A stretch of DNA of 64,000 bases from Omphiscola glabra (GCA_964017045.1 OZ024796.1:2071637-2135636), one strand, 5' to 3'; counted from the first letter of the stretch, positions 1 through 14,100 are shown. Numbers and translations are program-made. The notes: a model not told the origin generated them from the sequence alone.

Positions 1-344
1 ACAAGAAACGTATTAAGAAATAAACTAACTTTAGACTACAGAGCCCACCGCCCAGGGGCGTAATTTCATGGTTTTTCCAAGAGGGGGGGGGGTGTTGCAA
101 AACCCAAACTTGGTCGGCTTGTTAAGTTGTTTATTATTGAAGGCGCCACAGTTCATAACAATTGAGATAAACCCTGCAAATTCAGGGGGCGGGAAAATGC
201 CCCAACTGCCAAAATGACGTCCCTGTCACCACCTTTAAAGATGACAAAAAAACAACAGACGCATACAAATATGGGAAGCGCGGCGAGGAGGGGGAGGGGG
301 CTGGAGGGTCTACATTTGACATAAACATTGCGGACGTTCATTGT
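1..344. other. Intergenic sequence, nothing recognised
   Basis: It contains a run of ten G near position 86 and a short minus-strand open frame at 153-341 with no recognisable motif. I see no splice signals or domain that would support a gene. Confidence 0.5.
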
Positions 345-945
345 TGTTCTTACATCTCAATTGATGGATACAGAGGAGTAGCTAAGGTAGGTGCCATCTC
401 AATTGATGGATACAGAGGAGTAGCTAAGGTAGGTGCCATCTCAATTGATGGATACAGAGGAGTAGCTAAGGTAGGTGCCATCTCAATTGATGGATACAGA
501 GGAGTAGCTAAGGTAGGTGCCATCTCAATTGATGGATACAGAGGAGTAGCTAAGGTAGGTGCCATCTCAATTGATGGATACAGAGGAGTAGCTAAGGTAG
601 GTACCATCTCAATTCATGGATACAGAGGCGTAGCTAAGGTAGGTACCATCTCAATTGATGGATACAGAGGAGTAGCTAAGGTAGGTGCCATCTCAATTGA
701 TGGATACAGAGGAGTAGCTAAGGTAGGTGCCATCTCAATTGATGGATACAGAGGAGTAGCTAAGGTAGGTGCCATCTCAATTGATGGATACAGAGGAGTA
801 GCTAAGGTAGGCGCCATCTCAATTGAATATGGATACAGTGGCGTAGGTAAGGTAGGTGCCATCTCAATTGATGGATACAGAGGAGTAGCTAAGGTAGTGC
901 CATCTCAATTTAATATATGGATACAGAGGCGTAGCTAAGGTATGT
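345..945. repeat. 42-bp minisatellite, about 14 copies
   Basis: The unit contains CCATCTCAATTGATGGATAC and AGAGGAGTAGCTAAGGTAG. Copies are nearly identical on the left and carry substitutions and a 3-base insertion on the right. The 14-residue periodic open frame on the minus strand arises because 42 is a multiple of three. Confidence 0.95.
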
Positions 946-1140
946 GCCATCCGAGGCGGGCCAATATTTTTACAGCCCCTTCGACTTAAAAAGCTTTGCA
1001 GTTGGCCAAAAATCACGCGCATCCATGATGGAAATTTGCTGCCAGGGGCGGCCCCTTCCTTCATACGTCACTGTGTGGATCCGCCGCTACTGGTGCTGGC
1101 CCAATTCCACCAAATTACATTTTATTTTTAGCAAAGATCA

Positions 1141-1385
1141 ATGTACTTCTCTAACCCTTGACTCTCAGTCAGCATAGAGCCAAGTACTTCTCTAACCCTT
1201 GACTCTCAGTCAGTATAGAGCCAAGTACTTCTCTGCCACTGGACTCTCAGTCAGTATAGAGCCAAGTACTTCTCTACCACTGGACTCTCAGTCAGTATAG
1301 AGCCATGCACTTCTCTATCCCTGGACTCTCAGTCGGTATTGAGACATGCACTTCTCTATCCCTGGACTCTCAGTCAGTATAGTTA
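1141..1385. repeat. 41-bp minisatellite, about 6 copies
   Basis: The unit carries TACTTCTCTA and GACTCTCAGTCAGTATAGAG. Copies differ by a few substitutions (CTAACCCTTG against CTACCACTGG). Confidence 0.9.
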
Positions 1386-1976
1386 TCATCTGGCACAAGC
1401 TTAGATCCAAAGCCCTAATGTCACATTGATCGGCGTGAGAGAAAAAATTGAGGATGCCGAAAACTCTCAAAAAAAGTGAGGCAGGGGTCCCTATTAAATT
1501 TAAAATGCAGCTATGCATTTCGGCGCATATTTGATTTTGATGTTAATGTTAGGCGATTTGGGATAAAACATCTCAGAGTTTCGAGTGGAGAGCGGCAAAA
1601 TTAATCATAATAACGACCCGGGACATCTCATTCCAATTGAGGCACCCTTGAGGTTATGCTTTTCTTTCCCCAGCCTAGATTCGCATCTTAAATCTTTTAT
1701 CGTCCCCAGTAAAAACAATTTTTTTGTGTGGATAAATTCAAACTACAAGCCTGAATTTAGTTTGGCAGCACTCTACACTTTATCGGAGCGCAAAAAGAGA
1801 GACACTAGTTAAACGTCTAGGTTTCACTTGATCTCAGAACCATCGCGTGGGCCCTGTAACCCTTACGGCTGGGGAGGGGGGGCTCTGAATATTTTAGGTG
1901 CTTAAAGTTGTGATGTGAACACTTTTTTCCTTATCCATTTTGAATGCACGGTGGGCAGGGGGTGGGTGGGGTGCGT
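1386..1976. other. Intergenic sequence with a short unidentified open frame
   Basis: A 75-codon plus-strand frame (1585-1812) starts MESGKINHNNDPGHLIPIEA. I recognise no family and see no supporting context. It may be a decayed mobile element or chance. Confidence 0.3.
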
Positions 1977-3330
1977 AACATTCTGCTACATCAACATTCT
2001 GCTACATCAACATTCTGCTACATCAACATTCTGCTACATCAATATTCTGCTACATCATCATTCTGCTACATCAATATTCTGCTACATCAATATTCTGCTA
2101 CATCAATATTCTGCTACATCAATATTCTGCTACATCATCATTTTGCTACATCAATATTCTGCTACATCAATATTCTGCTACATCATCATTCTGCTACATC
2201 AATATTCTGCTACATCAACATTCTGCTACATCAATATTCTGCTACATCAATATTCTGCTACATCAATATTCTGCTACATCAACATTCTGCTACATCAATA
2301 TTCTGCTACATCAATATTCTGCTACATCAATATTCTGCTACATCAATATTCTGCTACATCATCATTCTGCTACATCAATATTCTGCTACATCAACATTCT
2401 GCTACATCAATATTCTGCTACATCAATATTCTGCTACATCAATATTCTGCTACATCATCATTCTGCTACATCAACATTCTGCTACATCAATATTCTGCTA
2501 CATCAATATTCTGCTACATCAATATTCTGCTACATCATCATTCTGCTACATCAACATTCTGCTACATCAATATTCTGCTACATCAATATTCTGCTACATC
2601 AATATTCTGCTACATCAACATTCTGCTACATCAACATTCTGCTACATCAACATTCTGCTACATCATCATTCTGCTACATCATCATTCTGCTACATCAACA
2701 TTCTGCTACATCAGCTGCTACATCAATATTCTGCTACATCATCATTCTGCTACATCAACATTCTGCTACATCAATATTCTGCTACATCAATATTCTGCTA
2801 CATCAATATTCTGCTACATCAATATTCTGCTACATCAATATTCTGCTACATCAATATTCTGCTACATCATCATTCTGCTACATCAACATTCTGCTACATC
2901 AATATTCTGCTACATCAATATTCTGCTACATCAACATTCTGCTACATCAACATTCTGCTACATCAATATTCTGCTACATCAACATTCTGCTACATCAATA
3001 TTCTGCTACATCATCATTCTGCTACATCAACATTCTGCTACATCATCATTCTGCTACATCATCATTCTGCTACATCAACATTCTGCTACATCAATATTCT
3101 GCTTCTCCAATATTATGCTACATCAACATTCTGCTACATCAACATTCTGCTACATCAATATTCTGCTACATCATCATTCTGCTACATCAATATTCTGCTA
3201 CATCAACATTCTGCTACATCAATATTCTGCTACATCAATATTCTGCTACATCAACATTCTGCTACATCAATATTCTGCTACATCAACATTCTGCTACATC
3301 AGCTGCTACATCAGCTGCTACATTACAATT
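1977..3330. repeat. 16-bp minisatellite, about 84 copies
   Basis: The unit is TTCTGCTACATCAATA with AATA/AACA/ATCA variants. None of the three plus-strand frames of the unit has a stop, so two overlapping frames of about 470 codons appear. These are an effect of the repeat. Confidence 0.97.
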
Positions 3331-4857
3331 ACGTGACATGGTTTCTTGTATAACAGTAAACTTAACAAGCATTGGATTTTGTAAGAAATTGATAAGAAGA
3401 AGTTAAGAACATTTAGGAAACAGCTCAACTCAGAATGGAACTCCTTTAGTTTTAGATATAAATTACATGACTTTTTTTTACATGACTTTTGAAGTCCACA
3501 AGCAAATTTTTGGTTTTGGTGCCCACTGCATTCAAAGTTAGTTAATTATTCATCATCACAACTTTGGGCCCTTAAATATCTGCATCTGAGCCCCTCCTGA
3601 ACCCTCAGTGGTTGATGGCCCCTCGAGACTGCTCTGCTTTCACACCCCCCCACCCCTTTTCACAAACATCACTGTATTTAGGAAATAAGAAGACATAATG
3701 AGAAGCAGACAGTTGAATGAATTGTTTTCTTTATGGCCATATTATTCTATTTGTATCACAGAGTCATTAACTACACATAAACAATAGAGTATTAACTTCT
3801 GTGCAAAGTCATAAAACAAAAACTTCATTATTTCAATTTCCCAACCATATCAACCATCTCTGGTGAATTTCTTCCAGTTGATTAGATTTCACATCAGTCT
3901 CATCTCTCACGAAAATCTGTAGGACTCCTGGTTCTCTTGATTACAGTAGCATTGCAGCCCACAGGTCACATGTCCAGATTTGGTCATGACTTAGTTAAAC
4001 ACAATTTATTGTAACACTAACACCGATGACCTCATGAAAACAGAAATGTTACAGTTATGAGCTGCAACTTTATTATTCCAAGTAATTGTAAATAAAATTT
4101 TACAACCATTTGTCTTCTATCTTATTTTGAGCAACTCAGAAGAACGGGTAGATTAATCACAACATAAATGCCAGCAATGCAATACTTACACTTAACTAAT
4201 GAATTAACAATGTTAACAATATTATCCACAGATTTTTCAAACAATTTAAACAAAATATATTTAAAAATTATTAATCTCAATATGATATTAAAGTGTGACT
4301 ACACACTAAGATGAGATTTCAGAAGATGGTGAGCAGGATTGACAGCAAGACGTTAATTCTCTTTGTACAAGACTGGAAGTTTCTGGACATGCATCATCTG
4401 GATAAAGATAGATTGAACGATTTCCAAGTGCTCTAGCCTAGAATATTTGGTCCAAAACTGCACCACAGTGTAGAGACTTGAACATGGTTTCAGAATTCTA
4501 GTCTAGAATAGTTGGTCCAAACTTGCACCAGAATGTGTCCATTTCAACATGATTTCAGAATCATGACTGATTATAAGAGCAGAGACGTGGGGGGGGGGGG
4601 GGGGGGGTGTCATGTGAAAACAAAATACAAGATGTGGTGAAATCCAAAAAACAACTATCACAAGAATAAGCCATCAGATTCTTGGACTGTGACTGGAAAC
4701 ACAGGTGAAATGGCAACGCAATAAATAGGCACAAAATAAAATGAGGATAGAGTAAACATATTGAGTAAACATATTTACTTAAGGGTGTAAAATAAATATT
4801 TAGAAATATATACATGTATATTTTTTGTTTAAAGAAGGATGCTTGACATGTAAATGC
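3331..4857. other. Likely VPS8 3' UTR and 3' flank
   Basis: AT-rich single-copy sequence between the 16-bp array and the VPS8 stop, including an 18-base G run near 4590. I see no coding exon. The 3' end of the VPS8 mRNA probably lies here. Confidence 0.5.
4069..4074 (-). terminator. Candidate VPS8 polyadenylation signal
   Basis: AATAAA on the minus strand, about 980 bases past the VPS8 stop codon. It is the first canonical hexamer I noticed in the 3' flank. Nothing else supports it, and a variant ATTAAA lies only about 10 bases past the stop. Confidence 0.25.
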
Positions 4858-5012
4858 TTTGTGATGACATCATGTGATGACATCATGTGATGACATCATG
4901 TTATGACATCATGTTATGACATCATGTTATGACATCATGTGATGACATCATGTTATGACATGTTATGACATCATGTTATGACATCATGTTATGACATCAT
5001 GTGATGACATCA
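4858..5012. repeat. 13-bp array in the probable VPS8 3' UTR, about 12 copies
   Basis: The unit is TGATGACATCATG or TGTTATGACATCA. It starts 40 bases past the stop codon. Each unit contains TGACATCA, one base from the palindromic CRE motif, and is itself nearly self-complementary, so the transcript could form hairpins. Confidence 0.9.
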
Positions 5013-5051
5013 TTGCAAATATTACAGAGGTGCTCATTTTAATTGATCCAT

Positions 5052-5177
5052 TCAAGTAGTAGTTATGGGACTAGGGGCTGCAACTCTGAGCTGGAAGTTT
5101 TCATGTTTGAACAGCCCAGAGCTAGAGTGATGTCCACTTGATGTTTCTGGCTTGGCCAGCTCTGTGAGGATAGCCAG
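5052..5177 (-). CDS. VPS8: VPS8 exon 44 (residues 1361-1401 and stop)
   Basis: It encodes [20 protein letters not shown] followed by [12 protein letters not shown] and ends at TGA. It matches the human C-terminus LALLTELSQ...FNSIFQNENFQLQL. The acceptor is TACCTCCACAG. It lies 4.5 kb from exon 43, beyond a 4.15-kb minisatellite, so an automatic annotation could easily miss it. Confidence 0.93.
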   Translation of the reverse strand: MAILTELAKPETSSGHHSSSGLFKHENFQLRVAAPSPITTT

Positions 5178-8100
5178 CTGTGGAGGTAAATAATGACCTA
5201 GGGTGAGAGCATGTTATATTCTCTATGCTCAGACTAGGGTGAGAGCATGTTATATTCTCTATGCTCAGACTAGGGTGAGAGCATGTTATATTCTCTATGC
5301 TCAGACTAGGGTGAGAGCATGTTATATTCTCTATGCTCAGACTAGGGTGAGAGCATGTTATATTCTCTATGCTCAGACTAGGGTGAGAGCATGTTATATT
5401 CTCTATGCTCAGACTAGGGTGAGAGCATGTTATATTCTCTATGCTCAGACTAGGGTGAGAGCATGTTATATTCTCTATGCTCAGACTAGGGTGAGAGCAT
5501 GTTATATTCTCTATGCTCAGACTAGGGTGAGAGCATGTTATATTCTCTATGCTCAGACTAGGGTGAGAGCATGTTATATTCTCTATGCTCAGACTAGGGT
5601 GAGAGCATGTTATATTCTCTATGCTCAGACTAGGGTGAGAGCATGTTATATTCTCTATGCTCAGACTAGGGTGAGAGCATGTTATATTCTTTATGCTCAG
5701 ACTAGGGTGAGAGCATGTTATATTCTCTATGCTCAGACTAGGGTGAGAGCATGTTATATTCTCTATGCTCAGACTAGGGTGTGAGCATGTTATATTCTCT
5801 ATGCTCAGACTAGGGTGAGAGCATGTTATATTCTCTATGCTCAGACTAGGGTGAGAGCATGTTATATTCTCTATGCTCAGACTAGGGTGAGAGCATGTTA
5901 TATTCTCTATGCTCAGACTAGGGTGAGAGCATGTTATATTCTCTATGCTCAGACTAGGGTGAGAGCATGTTATATTCTCTATGCTCAGACTAGGGTGAGA
6001 GCATGTTATATTCTCTATGCTCAGACTAGGGTGAGAGCATGTTATATTCTCTATGCTCAGACTAGGGTGAGAGCATGTTATATTCTCTATGCTCAGACTA
6101 GGGTGTGAGCATGTTATATTCTCTATGCTCAGACTAGGGTGAGAGCATGTTATATTCTCTATGCTCAGACTAGGGTGAGAGCATGTTATATTCTCTATGC
6201 TCAGACTAGGGTGAGAGCATGTTATATTCTCTATGCTCAGACTAGGGTGAGAGCATGTTATATTCTCTATGCTCAGACTAGGGTGAGAGCATGTTATATT
6301 CTCTATGCTCAGACTAGGGTGAGAGCATGTTATATTCTCTATGCTCAGACTAGGGTGAGAGCATGTTATATTCTCTATGCTCAGACTAGGGTGAGAGCAT
6401 GTTATATTCTCTATGCTCAGACTAGGGTGAGAGCATGTTATATTCTCTATGCTCAGACTAGGGTGTGAGCATGTTATATTCTCTATGCTCAGACTAGGGT
6501 GAGAGCATGTTATATTCTCTATGCTCAGACTAGGGTGAGAGCATGTTATATTCTCTATGCTCAGACTAGGGTGAGAGCATGTTATATTCTCTATGCTCAG
6601 ACTAGGGTGTGAGCATGTTATATTCTCTATGCTCAGACTAGGGTGAGAGCATGTTATATTCTCTATGCTCAGACTAGGGTGAGAGCATGTTATATTCTCT
6701 ATGCTCAGACTAGGGTGAGAGCATGTTATATTCTCTATGCTCAGACTAGGGTGAGAGCATGTTATATTCTCTATGCTCAGACTAGGGTGAGAGCATGTTA
6801 TATTCTCTATGCTCAGACTAGGGTGAGAGCATGTTATATTCTCTATGCTCAGACTAGGGTGAGAGCATGTTATATTCTCTATGCTCAGACTAGGGTGAGA
6901 GCATGTTATATTCTCTATGCTCAGACTAGGGTGAGAGCATGTTATATTCTCTATGCTCAGACTAGGGTGTGAGCATGTTATATTCTCTATGCTCAGACTA
7001 GGGTGAGAGCATGTTATATTCTCTATGCTCAGACTAGGGTGAGAGCATGTTATATTCTCTATGCTCAGACTAGGGTGAGAGCATGTTATATTCTCTATGC
7101 TCAGACTAGGGTGAGAGCATGTTATATTCTCTATGCTCAGACTATGGTGAGAGCATGTTATATTCTCTATGCTCAGACTAGGGTGTGAGCATGTTATATT
7201 CTCTATGCTCAGACTAGGGTGAGAGCATGTTATATTCTCTATGCTCAGACTAGGGTGAGAGCATGTTATATTCTCTATGCTCAGACTAGGGTGAGAGCAT
7301 GTTATATTCTCTATGCTCAGACTAGGGTGAGAGCATGTTATATTCTCTATGCTCAGACTAGGGTGAGAGCATGTTATATTCTCTATGCTCAGACTAGGGT
7401 GAGAGCATGTTATATTCTCTATGCTCAGACTAGGGTGAGAGCATGTTATATTCTCTATGCTCAGACTAGGGTGAGAGCATGTTATATTCTCTATGCTCAG
7501 ACTAGGGTGAGAGCATGTTATATTCTCTATGCTCAGACTAGGGTGAGAGCATGTTATATTCTCTATGCTCAGACTAGGGTGAGAGCATGTTATATTCTCT
7601 ATGCTCAGACTAGGGTGAGAGCATGTTATATTCTCTATGCTCAGACTAGGGTGAGAGCATGTTATATTCTCTATGCTCAGACTAGGGTGAGAGCATGTTA
7701 TATTCTCTATGCTCAGACTAGGGTGAGAGCATGTTATATTCTCTATGCTCAGACTAGGGTGAGAGCATGTTATATTCTCTATGCTCAGACTAGGGTGTGA
7801 GCATGTTATATTCTCTATGCTCAGACTAGGGTGAGAGCATGTTATATTCTCTATGCTCAGACTAGGGTGAGAGCATGTTATATTCTCTATGCTCAGACTA
7901 GGGTGAGAGCATGTTATATTCTCTATGCTCAGACTAGGGTGAGAGCATGTTATATTCTCTATGCTCAGACTAGGGTGAGAGCATGTTATATTCTCTATGC
8001 TCAGACTAGGGTGTGAGCATGTTATATTCTCTATGCTCAGACTAGGGTGTGAGCATGTTATATTCTCTATGCTCAGACTAGGGTGAGAGCATGTTATATT

Positions 8101-11100
8101 CTCTATGCTCAGACTAGGGTGAGAGCATGTTATATTCTCTATGCTCAGACTAGGGTGAGAGCATGTTATATTCTCTATGCTCAGACTAGGGTGAGAGCAT
8201 GTTATATTCTCTATGCTCAGACTAGGGTGAGAGCATGTTATATTCTCTATGCTCAGACTAGGGTGAGAGCATGTTATATTCTCTATGCTCAGACTAGGGT
8301 GAGAGCATGTTATATTCTCTATGCTCAGACTAGGGTGAGAGCATGTTATATTCTCTATGCTCAGACTAGGGTGAGAGCATGTTATATTCTCTATGCTCAG
8401 ACTAGGGTGAGAGCATGTTATATTCTCTATGCTCAGACTAGGGTGAGAGCATGTTATATTCTCTATGCTCAGACTAGGGTGAGAGCATGTTATATTCTCT
8501 ATGCTCAGACTAGGGTGAGAGCATGTTATATTCTCTATGCTCAGACTAGGGTGAGAGCATGTTATATTCTCTATGCTCAGACTAGGGTGAGAGCATGTTA
8601 TATTCTCTATGCTCAGACTAGGGTGTGAGCATGTTATATTCTCTATGCTCAGACTAGGGTGAGAGCATGTTATATTCTCTATGCTCAGACTAGGGTGAGA
8701 GCATGTTATATTCTCTATGCTCAGACTAGGGTGAGAGCATGTTATATTCTCTATGCTCAGACTAGGGTGAGAGCATGTTATATTCTCTATGCTCAGACTA
8801 GGGTGAGAGCATGTTATATTCTCTATGCTCAGACTAGGGTGAGAGCATGTTATATTCTCTATGCTCAGACTAGGGTGAGAGCATGTTATATTCTCTATGC
8901 TCAGACTAGGGTGAGAGCATGTTATATTCTCTATGCTCAGACTAGGGTGAGAGCATGTTATATTCTCTATGCTCAGACTAGGGTGAGAGCATGTTATATT
9001 CTCTATGCTCAGACTAGGGTGTGAGCATGTTATATTCTCTATGCTCAGACTAGGGTGAGAGCATGTTATATTCTCTATGCTCAGACTAGGGTGAGAGCAT
9101 GTTATATTCTCTATGCTCAGACTAGGGTGAGAGCATGTTATATTCTCTATGCTCAGACTAGGGTGAGAGCATGTTATATTCTCTATGCTCAGACTAGGGT
9201 GAGAGCATGTTATATTCTCTATGCTCAGACTAGGGTGAGAGCATGTTATATTCTCTATGCTCAGACTAGGGTGAGAGCATGTTATATTCTCTATGCTCAG
9301 ACTAGGGTGAGAGCATGTTATATTCTCTATGCTCAGACTCTCTATTAATGTAGGGAAGTAAATAGTCATTTAAAATAAAAGCTTGTAAAAAAAATAACTT
9401 GAATTTAAAAATTCTAAATCTGAAAAATTATTAATTTTTGATAAAATCTCAACTTCACCGTGATGTTTGGCAAGGATATTTTCTTCTGCAATAAACACTT
9501 AGTGTGCAATCGCCCCCCCCCCCCCCATCTAATTACATTGCTTAAAAAATTGATAGGTAGAAGGTGTATTTAAAATATAAGAGATAAGTTTTCAGTGTAA
9601 ATGTAAGTATATGATTTGTAATGTTTAGTTTGTAAGTTGAGATCATTGCATTTTTCCTCTTGAGATTTTTATCTTACCCTTGAAGGTGTCTTCAACGATT
9701 TTCTGATAGTTTCAAAAGCTTGCAGGTGATGAGGGTCCAGGATAAACTGTTGAAAAAAAAACCCCTATATATATGACTGACAATGGACGGATAACAGATT
9801 TTGGATTTTTTATAAACTGAAATTAAGAAAAAAAATTGAAGAATTTGAACAATTTGAGTCCTAGAAGTCCTATTAGTCCAAGTAGTCCTAGAAGTCCTAG
9901 TAGTCCTAGAAGTCCTAGTATTTCTAGTAGTCCTAGAAGTCCTAGACGTTCTAGTATTTCTAGTAGTCCTAGAAGTCCTAGTAGTTCAAAATGATTATAT
10001 CTTCATGCTAAATCCAGAAATTTAAAAAAGTGATCTGATCAAAATGAAGAGAGAAGCAGTCGCCATATTTTTGTTCTTAAGTCACGGAAACTGAAGTTTA
10101 ATCCTACAGGCAGAATTTGTTTTTCTCTTTTGTTTCAAAAATTTGTTTGATCCTCCTTTTTAACAAGTTACAAAACAAGCAACAAGTTTAGCAGCAGATA
10201 AGAAAAAGAAAATACTACAATACTTTTGACCTTGAACACTTTTATTTCGGTTGGTGGGTGGGGTTTAAATGCCATTAGCAATTTGAGTTCAGTCCCTTTC
10301 TATCCTGAACAGTATTTCATAAGAAATTACCCCTCCCCCCCCCGAGTTTTAGATGAGACGCTGTTGAACCAAGTGAAAGAATACTTGCCTCTGTGGTGTC
10401 TTTCTTTTCTCTACGTCCGGCTCTCAAGCTCTGGCTCGGGTTGGACAGTGAACGGTGGAACCTGGTGCTGGTGGTGTTGCGTGAACGTCTTGTGTTGCTG
10501 CACTGGTAACAAACCCAGACTTCCTCACCATCCAGCACGTGGATGGAGCCCACAGCACGTAGACATGGGGTGTGGTAGGTGTGACCACATCTGTGGGTGA
10601 GATCAAGTGTACCCAGATTGACAAGTCTAAATGTAAAGCATGGGACATCAAGGAACATCAAGGGACATCTGACTTTTTTGGCATTTGATATTTCTTCTGG
10701 TTATCATAAATCACGAATGGTATCAGAAACAAATAGTTGGCATCATAAACAAACAGATGGCATCATAAACAAACAGATGGCATCAGAAACAAACAATTGG
10801 CATCAGAAACAAACAGATGGCATCAGAAACAAACAGCTACTTGGAGTTGAAATAAAAATAGTGGAGAGTTCAACACAGTTGAGCTAAGAGAGTGTTCAAC
10901 ACAGTTGAGCTAAGAGAGAGTTCAACACAGTTGAGCTAAGAGAGAGTTCAACACAGTTGAGCTAAGAGAGATTTCAACACAGTTGAGCTAAGTGAGAGTT
11001 CAACACAGTTGAGCTAAGAGAGAGTTCAACACAGTTGAGCTAAGAGAGAGTTCAACACAGTTAAAATTTAGAGATATTTGCTTAATCAGAGGAAAGTCAA

Positions 11101-14100
11101 CTTGAACATTTTGCTATTTTCTCAAAATAATCTGATAACAATGAAGCTAGAAGACAGGAGAAGCACAAGTTACAAAACAAGTAACACCACAAACCTGAAC
11201 ACTAAAACTGTATCAGAAGGAGGAGTGTCTGTAAAATTCTGATTGCACAAGTTGCAGGAATGTTCTCGTGGCACGAACCCTCGTGTTGCTGTTTGGGTCA
11301 GACTCCGCAGGTGAATGTGAAGGTCATGGTACAGAAGGTTTTTACAGGTCTCCATCAGAGTCTACATTTTAAAAAAAACACCAGAATAAACACTAGAACA
11401 AACACTAGACTACATATATATCCTTATTTCCTTAAAAAAATTTTTTTCTTCTTTGTAATTACAGATCCACAGCCCACCAAAAAAAACTATGTCACAAAAT
11501 TTCTTAATGTTAAAAGAGACAAAGTGACATTTGGGCTTTATATCAACAGACTTAATTATACAAATACACAACAGAAAGTAATCAACATTTGGAAAAGTCA
11601 ATGAGCTGAGCAGCTTTGAAAATGTTGAACTAAACTGAATGTTAAGAATGGTGTAGAGCTATGGCCATCTAGAGAATTGATGGATCAGATACTCATCTGG
11701 TCATGTCAGAAAGGAGAGTATAGGAAATGTAATTAGAGCAGGACCATCGTTATGCAAGACTTGTTCCACACTTACTATATACTTGTTCTAGACTTAAACT
11801 AGATTTACTCTAGACTTGTTCCAGACTTACTCTAGACTTGTTCCAGACTTACTCTAGACTAACTCTAGACTTGTTCTAGACTTACTCTAGACTTGTTCTA
11901 GACTTACTCTAGACTTGTTCTAGACTTACTCTAGACTTGTTCTAGACTTACTCTAGACTTGTTCTAGACTACCTCTAGATTTACTCTAGACTTGTTCTAG
12001 ACTTACTCTAGACTTGTTCTAGACTACCTCTAGACTTGTTCTAGACTACCTCTAGACTTACTCTAGACTTGTTCTAGACTACCTCTAGACTTGTTCTAGA
12101 CTACCTCTAGACTTACTCTAGACTTGTTCTAGACTTACTCTAGACTTGTTCTAGACTTACTCAAGACTTGTTCTAGACTTGTTCCAGACTTACTCTAGAC
12201 TTGTTCTGGACTTAAACTAAATTTACTCTAGACTTGTTCTAGACTTACTCTAGACTTGTTATAGACTTACTATAGACTAACTCTAGACTTGTTCTAGACT
12301 TACTCTAGACTTGTTCTAGACTTGTTCTGGACTTAAACTAGATTTACTCTAGACTTGTTCTAGACTTACTCTAGACTTGTTATAGACTTACTATAGACTA
12401 ACTCTAGACTTGTTCTAGACTTACTCTAGACTTGTTCTAGAATACCTCTAGACTTACTCTAGACTTGTTCTAGACTTACTACAGACTTACAAAAAGGCCT
12501 TTGATAGCCTGGACCGACAAACATTGTGGAAACTTCTTCGGCATTATGGAGTACCAGGGAAACTAGTCAGGAACATTGAGAGCTCTTATGAAGAAATGAC
12601 ATGCAGGATGGTCCATGGAGGTAGACTCATGGATGCCTTTACAGTCGAAACAGGAGTCAGACAAGGATGCCTCTTGTCCCCATTTCTATTCATCCTTGCC
12701 ATTGACTGGATAATGAAAAGAGGAATCGGATACAGTGGACACTCTGGGAATAACTGAATGACCTAGACTTTGTAGACGACCTTGCACTCCTGTCCCACAA
12801 CCAGCAACAAATGCAGGAAAAGACAAAAGATGAAGCGACCTTTTCATCACTGCTCGGATTCAATATAAATAAAAGCAAGACCAAAATCATGAAGGTAAAC
12901 TCAGCCAACCAAGAGCATATCTTTCTGGCAGGAAAGGCACTGGAAGAAGTGGAGTCCTTCAATTACTTAGGCAGCACCATAGACACAAATGGCGGATCCG
13001 ACGCGGACGTAAAGGCTAGAATTGGAAAAGCTAGAAAAGCATTTGTGCTTTTAAAAAAATTTGGGAGTCGAAGCAGCTGAAACTGCAAACCAAAGTCAGC
13101 ATCTTTAACACAAATGTCGAAACAGTCCTACTATATGGAGTAGTAACGTGGAAAACAACAGCGAGCATTACGCAGAAAGTGCAGACATTCATAAACACAT
13201 GCCTTAGAAAGATCATGAACATCAAATGGCCAAATACCATCACCAACAAAGATCTACTAGAAAGGACATACCAGGTGCCCATTGATGAAGACATCATAAA
13301 GAAAAGATGGAGGTGGATTGGGCATACTCTCAGAAAACCCTTAATAACACCACCAGACAATGCCTAACATGGAATCCACAGGGAAAAAGAAAGAGAGGAA
13401 GACCTAAGAATACATGGAGACGCGAGCTAGAGGCAGACATGCAAAATATGGGATACACTTGGAAGCAATTGGAAAGGAAAGCACAGGACTGTGATTACTG
13501 GAAAATTCTTGTGGACGGCCTATGCCCCAGGTGGGGTAAAAAGGCATAAGAAGAAGACTTGTTCTAGACTAACTCTAGACTTGTTTAAGACTAGTTCTAG
13601 ACTTGTTCTAAACTTACTCTAGACTTGTTATAGACTTACTCTAGACTTGCTCTAGCCTTGTTCTAGACTTATTATAGGCTTGTTCTAGACTTTTTATAGA
13701 CTTACTCTAGACTTGTTCAAGACTTAATCTAGACTAAGCATTTTAAATTGACAATGGTTCAAAAGGAGAATTTTATGTCCAGAGAATTTCTTGTCCAGAG
13801 TTGTTATTTGCGACCATTTGATGGGTCACGTATGTAGATATGTACATCATATTAAAATACTGTCATGACATGCCCTAAAACATCACAGGTAGTTTCTCAC
13901 TTCTTCATAGTTGTAGTTCTCCAACATCCCAATGATCAACTCTTTGACTTCACCAAACTTCCCAGTGTTGTAGGCTGGGTCCTGAAGTTAAAATGGATGC
14001 ACTTTACAACCAAACGAACCATCGCAGGTGAGCAGCGATTTGCATTCATTAAACTTTTTACATAAAGTAAAGGAAATGATTTTTTAATTTTTTTTTACAA

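Noticed and set aside
1915..3353. Two overlapping frames of about 470 codons with Cys/His/Ile repeats
   Set aside because: The 16-base unit has no stop in any plus frame. There is no start context, splice signal or known domain.
345..9345. CRISPR-like regularly spaced repeats
   Set aside because: The arrays are head-to-tail without unique spacers, and the genome is animal.
5122..9369. 1415-codon open frame of the 12-residue unit [12 protein letters not shown]
   Set aside because: It is produced by a 36-base minisatellite without a stop in that frame, lies within VPS8 intron 43 and does not join exon 44 in frame.
10226..10600. 124-codon plus-strand frame rich in Trp and Cys
   Set aside because: It is the reverse of VPS8 exon 42, which encodes the RING finger.
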